Shown here: positions 13,163 through 16,074 of the stretch, one piece after another
How positions within the stretch are numbered: position 1 is the first letter of the stretch
Layout of the letters: the number at the start of each line of letters is the position of its first letter
Origin: an uncultured Lachnospiraceae bacterium
Lineage (GTDB): Bacteria; Bacillota; Clostridia; Lachnospirales; Lachnospiraceae
Direction: 5' to 3'
DNA length: 16,074 bases
NCBI GenBank assembly: GCA_910585345.1
Contig: CAJUDS010000028.1
Coordinates: forward strand, 1 to 16,074
Position numbers and translations under genes: made by a program
The notes under the pieces: model-generated
The model's database searches: none
Told to the model about the DNA's origin: nothing
Seen by the model: only the letters and a program-made list of their open reading frames with translations

Positions 13163-13984
13163 ATGTTTTATAACAAAATTTCAGAATCGGCGGCGTATAT
13201 CAAAGGGAAAATGGACGCGCCTGCGACCGTGGGAGTGGTGCTTGGCAGCGGTCTGGGGAGTCTGGTCGATATGATGGAAGACAAAAAGGTTATCCCATAT
13301 CAGGATATACCGAATTTTCCACAGTCTCATGTGGCGGGGCATGCGGGCAATCTGGTTATTGGCAGGATCGGAGCTGTGACGGTGGCGGCTATGCAGGGAA
13401 GATTCCATTATTATGAAGGATTTTCCATGAAAGAGGTTACCTATCCGGTCTATGTAATGAAATTGCTGGGAATTGAAAGTCTGATCGTTACCAATGCCTG
13501 CGGCGGAATCAACCCGTCCTTTCATCCGGGCGATCTGATGCTTCTGACAGATTATATCAATATGCTTGGAAATAATCCGCTGATCGGTCCAAATGACGAA
13601 CGTCTGGGCGTAAGATTCCCGGATATGTCGGAGGCATACTCCAAAGAGCTGATCGGTAAAGCGCAAAAAACTGCAGACAGTCTGGGCATTGCATATCAAA
13701 CAGGCGTATATGCCATTTTCCCAGGACCGTGTTACGAGACAGCGGCGGAAATACGCGCCTATGCGAATCTTGGGGCCGATGCCATCGGCATGTCCACTGT
13801 ACCGGAGACGATTGTGGCAAATTATCTGGGTATGAAGGTGCTCGGCATTGCCTGTATTACCAACATGGCAACCGGCATTGCCAAAGAAAAGCATACGCAT
13901 GAAGAGGTGGTAAGGATTGCCAATGAGAGCAGCGCAAAACTGTGCAGCTGGGTAAAGAAAATCATTGCGGACTGGCAGGAGTAA
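13163..13984 (+). CDS. punA: Purine-nucleoside phosphorylase (trimeric, PNP type)
   Basis: The 273-residue enzyme has the phosphate-binding GSGLG (28-32), VAGHAGN with His60, GRFHYYEG (79-86), TNACGG (110-115), the FPGPCYET segment, the MSTVPE motif and the base-binding TNMATG. This is the low-molecular-weight trimeric class that phosphorolyses inosine, guanosine and their deoxy forms to base plus (deoxy)ribose 1-phosphate. GAGAGGAAAACG precedes the ATG. The pentose 1-phosphate product feeds phosphopentomutase, whose gene follows four bases after the stop. The gene is intact even though the importer genes just upstream are ruined. Confidence 0.94.
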   Translation: MFYNKISESAAYIKGKMDAPATVGVVLGSGLGSLVDMMEDKKVIPYQDIPNFPQSHVAGHAGNLVIGRIGAVTVAAMQGRFHYYEGFSMKEVTYPVYVMKLLGIESLIVTNACGGINPSFHPGDLMLLTDYINMLGNNPLIGPNDERLGVRFPDMSEAYSKELIGKAQKTADSLGIAYQTGVYAIFPGPCYETAAEIRAYANLGADAIGMSTVPETIVANYLGMKVLGIACITNMATGIAKEKHTHEEVVRIANESSAKLCSWVKKIIADWQE

Positions 13985-13988
13985 ACAT

Positions 13989-15191
13989 ATGGGAAAATAT
14001 AGAAGGATCTTTACGATCGTATTGGATTCGCTTGGCGTCGGGGAACTGCCTGACGCGGCGGATTACGGTGACGCAGGGACAGATACGCTGGGGCACATTT
14101 CCGCTTCCGTAGAGCAGCTTCGGATTCCAAATCTGCAGAAACTGGGTCTGGCCAATCTCAGAGCGCTGGCGCAGGTATCTCCGGTGGAAAAGCCGCTTGG
14201 GTATTATACGAGACTGAAAGAAGCGAGCAGGGGAAAAGACACTATGACGGGGCATTGGGAGATGATGGGACTTCACATCACAAAGCCGTTTCAGACTTTC
14301 ACGGAGAATGGCTTTCCCAAGGAACTTATAGAGGAGCTTTCCAGACGTACTGGACGCGTGATTATCGGTAATAAAAGCGCCAGCGGGACAGAAATACTGG
14401 AGGAGCTTGCGGAGGAAGAGATCGCGACCGGACATATGATTGTTTATACCTCTGCAGATTCGGTTCTGCAGATCTGCGGAAATGAAGAGACCTTTGGCCT
14501 GGACGAATTATACCGTTGTTGCGAGATTGCCAGAGAGATCACAATGCGGGATGAATGGAAAGTAGGCCGTGTGATCGCAAGACCTTACGTAGGAAAAAGG
14601 AAAGGCGAGTTTAAACGAACAAGCAACCGGCATGATTATGCTTTAAAACCATATGGAAGAACCGTGCTGAACGCTCTGAAGGACGCGGGGCTTGATGTAA
14701 TTTCGGTTGGGAAGATTTTTGATATTTTTGATGGGGAAGGGCTGACGGAGTCTCATAAGTCCGTGAGCTCCGTACATGGGATGCAGCAGACGGCAGAGAT
14801 TGCCAAAAGAGATTTTAGAGGGCTTTGCTTTGTGAATCTGGTGGATTTCGACGCTCTCTGGGGACATCGCCGTGATCCGAAAGGATATGCGCAGGAGATA
14901 GAACGGTTTGACGAAAAGCTCGGAGAACTGCTTCCTCTCTTAAGGGATGATGATCTTTTCATGATCACGGCAGATCATGGAAACGATCCGACGCATAGCG
15001 GAACAGATCATACAAGAGAGCATGTGCCGCTTTTGGTATATTCTCCTTCGTTGAAGGGACAGGGAGCGCTTGCGGAAATGGAGACCTTTGCGGTTATCGG
15101 AGCGACCATTGCGGAAAACTTTGGTGTTTCCATGCCGAAAGGAACGATTGGCAGATCATTCCTGGAAAAAATTAGCAAAAGAGGAGGGTGA
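13989..15191 (+). CDS. deoB: Phosphopentomutase
   Basis: The 400-residue alkaline-phosphatase-superfamily mutase interconverts (deoxy)ribose 1-phosphate and 5-phosphate. The metal-site Asp13 lies in VLDSLGVGELPDAADYGDAGTDTLGH. The phospho-acceptor threonine (Thr85, numbering that agrees with the Bacillus enzyme as I recall it) is in KDTMTGHWE. The second metal segment is TADHGNDPTHSGTDHTREHVPLL. Start ATG 13989 is preceded by AGGAG 7 bases upstream. An upstream in-frame start at 13965 would overlap punA and add unconserved residues. With punA it converts nucleosides into pentose phosphate for central metabolism. Confidence 0.95.
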   Translation: MGKYRRIFTIVLDSLGVGELPDAADYGDAGTDTLGHISASVEQLRIPNLQKLGLANLRALAQVSPVEKPLGYYTRLKEASRGKDTMTGHWEMMGLHITKPFQTFTENGFPKELIEELSRRTGRVIIGNKSASGTEILEELAEEEIATGHMIVYTSADSVLQICGNEETFGLDELYRCCEIAREITMRDEWKVGRVIARPYVGKRKGEFKRTSNRHDYALKPYGRTVLNALKDAGLDVISVGKIFDIFDGEGLTESHKSVSSVHGMQQTAEIAKRDFRGLCFVNLVDFDALWGHRRDPKGYAQEIERFDEKLGELLPLLRDDDLFMITADHGNDPTHSGTDHTREHVPLLVYSPSLKGQGALAEMETFAVIGATIAENFGVSMPKGTIGRSFLEKISKRGG

Positions 15192-15194
15192 CGG

Positions 15195-15803
15195 TTGGAT
15201 AACGCAATGATGATAGAATTGTTTGGCTATCTGGGTTCTTTGCTGGTAGTCATATCAATGCTAATGACGTCTGTCATGAAATTAAGGATAATCAATACAA
15301 TCGGCGCAGGAATTTTTTCTCTATATGCGCTTATCATACAGTCGTATCCGACAGCGCTCATGAATACATGTCTGGTACTGATTAATATCTATAATCTGAT
15401 ACGGCTATCGAGGAAAGAACGCCATTACGATCTGGTAGAAGGAAAAGAGGGCGAGCCGCTTCTACATTATCTTCTGCATTATTATAGGGAAGATATTATA
15501 AAATATTTTCCCGGGTTTCCGCAGGAAGCTACAGGCGCCGATATTGTATGCATTGTATGCGCGGATGCGGTTCCGGCAGGAATTCTGCTTGGGAAAATGA
15601 GGAACGGGGATGCAGTGGAAATCATTCTTGACTATTCTACGCCCGCATATAGAGACTGCTCGGTAGGAGCCTATTTATATCCCAGACTTTCCGAGAAAGG
15701 AATACGCAGACTTGTGTATACGGGAAAAGAAAAGAAGCATATATCTTATCTGAAAAATGCTGGTTTTATGCCGGAAAATGAAAACTATGTGAAACTGTTA
15801 TAG
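15195..15803 (+). CDS. YgjV-family membrane protein fused to a GNAT-like domain
   Basis: This 202-residue protein has three membrane helices in the first 70 residues (about 7-24, 31-49, 53-70) with the YgjV-like pattern FGYLGSLLVVISMLM, INTIGAGIFSLYALI and ALMNTCLVLINIYNLIRL. The cytoplasmic C-terminal domain (about 95-202) resembles a GNAT acetyltransferase core: ILDYSTPAYRDCSVGAYLYPRL, then LVYTGKEKKHISYLKNAGFMPENENYVKLL. The classical Q/RxxGxG acetyl-CoA loop is not evident (DCSVGAYL stands in its place), so catalysis is uncertain. TTG is chosen as start because GAGGAGG (15181-15187) lies 7 bases before it; the ATGs at 15207 and 15210 are too far away. It begins 3 bases after the deoB stop and is likely co-transcribed. 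Confidence 0.78.
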   Translation: MDNAMMIELFGYLGSLLVVISMLMTSVMKLRIINTIGAGIFSLYALIIQSYPTALMNTCLVLINIYNLIRLSRKERHYDLVEGKEGEPLLHYLLHYYREDIIKYFPGFPQEATGADIVCIVCADAVPAGILLGKMRNGDAVEIILDYSTPAYRDCSVGAYLYPRLSEKGIRRLVYTGKEKKHISYLKNAGFMPENENYVKLL

Positions 15804-15835
15804 GACGAATGCAGAGAATTCAGTTTCCGGCAGGA

Positions 15836-15875
15836 CAGGCGGCTGGCTTGCTTTACAACAGGCCGGCGCCGCCTG
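15836..15875 (+). other. GC-rich hairpin after the salvage operon, without T-run
   Basis: CAGGCGGC (15836-15843) pairs with GCCGCCTG (15868-15875), and GGC/GCC add an inner stem. The next bases are CAAAAAAG rather than a T-run, so it is not a canonical intrinsic terminator on this strand. It may still pause or stop transcription, or stabilise the 3' end. Confidence 0.4.
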
Positions 15876-15964
15876 CAAAAAAGAGAGAAAAAATGGATGT
15901 TCGCTCTGACTGTAAAACGTTTGTAAAACATTAAAAAAAATTGGAAAAATAGAGAAAAAAGTTG

Positions 15965-15993
15965 TTGACACTATAGAGGATGTTTGGTAAAAT
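15965..15993 (+). promoter_or_regulatory. Consensus sigma-A promoter of the tRNA-Ser gene
   Basis: A perfect -35 TTGACA (15965-15970) and -10 TAAAAT (15988-15993) are separated by 17 bases. The region upstream is A-rich (A-tracts 15934-15960), like an UP element. The predicted start near 16000 leaves a leader of about 24 bases for RNase P removal. Confidence 0.85.
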
Positions 15994-16023
15994 AACTCTT
16001 GCGTTGGCGAGAGGAACGTACAT

Positions 16024-16074
16024 GGAGAGGTATCGAAGTGGTCATAACGAGGCGGTCTTGAAAACCGTTTGTCC
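16024..16074 (+). tRNA. tRNA-Ser(UGA), 3' part beyond window
   Basis: The sequence starts with a GGAGAGG acceptor strand, then TA at positions 8-9 and a D arm containing AAGTGG. An anticodon arm follows, GCGGT-CTTGAAA-ACCGT, whose seven-base loop places anticodon TGA at 16059-16061. This reads UCA and related serine codons. The long variable arm, T arm and 3' acceptor strand lie outside the window. Confidence 0.9.

Noticed and set aside
13181..13900. 239-residue minus-strand open frame
   Set aside because: It is an exact shadow of purine-nucleoside phosphorylase, with no independent evidence.
15804..15964. Possible small gene or canonical terminator after the YgjV-GNAT gene
   Set aside because: No open frame with a ribosome binding site is present, and the GC-rich hairpin is followed by A residues rather than T residues.
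1..16074. Defence system, toxin-antitoxin pair, prophage or insertion-sequence genes
   Set aside because: No transposase, integrase, nuclease/antitoxin pair or phage gene is recognisable in any frame. The gene content is mainly housekeeping and transport.

Overview
The window looks like a chromosomal segment of a low-to-mid GC clostridial Firmicute, most likely a Lachnospiraceae (Clostridium cluster XIVa) gut-type anaerobe. The evidence is strong GGAGG ribosome binding sites, sigma-A promoters with 17-bp spacers, a flavin reductase-rubredoxin fusion typical of anaerobes, MacAB-like exporters without an outer-membrane partner, and the tsaE-tsaB-rimI / tsaD gene order. Every gene reads on the + strand and codon use looks even, so there is no obvious recent island. 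This placement is inferred from family resemblance, not from a search.

Layout. (1) 1-701: the 3' end of an unrecognised gene coupled to a hexapeptide-repeat acyltransferase, probably the tail of a surface-polysaccharide or sugar-modification locus. (2) 787-1520: a single-gene unit with its own promoter and terminator, encoding a high-molecular-weight rubredoxin (Hrb). (3) 1573-5210: a three-gene MacAB-type ABC exporter (ATPase, coiled-coil adaptor, FtsX-type permease). (4) 5203-5638: a 0.4-kb gene-free region that folds on itself as a very long imperfect inverted repeat. (5) 5655-11500: a long run of genes beginning with a YcxB-like membrane protein and continuing with tsaE, tsaB, rimI, a small Cys-rich protein, an RNase Z, a membrane-anchored hypothetical, tsaD and ispD, ending at a strong terminator. 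This is mostly tRNA maturation and modification (t6A plus 3'-end processing). (6) 11671-15803: a Crp/Fnr-family regulator with a 14-bp palindrome centred at -41.5 from its predicted start point, followed by a broken nucleoside-importer operon, then intact purine nucleoside phosphorylase, phosphopentomutase and a YgjV-GNAT fusion protein. (7) 15965-16074: a consensus promoter and the 5' part of tRNA-Ser(UGA), cut by the window end.

Most notable. The bmpA-like lipoprotein start is fused out of frame to the end of a NupQ-like permease, so the binding protein's body, the ATPase, one permease and most of the second permease are missing, while the salvage enzymes downstream are intact. The 5203-5638 region is a previously unlabelled long hairpin, either a MITE-like element or a structured RNA. 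I do not see convincing evidence for a new defence or other multi-gene system. These two regions and the regulator's operator are the best candidates for follow-up.
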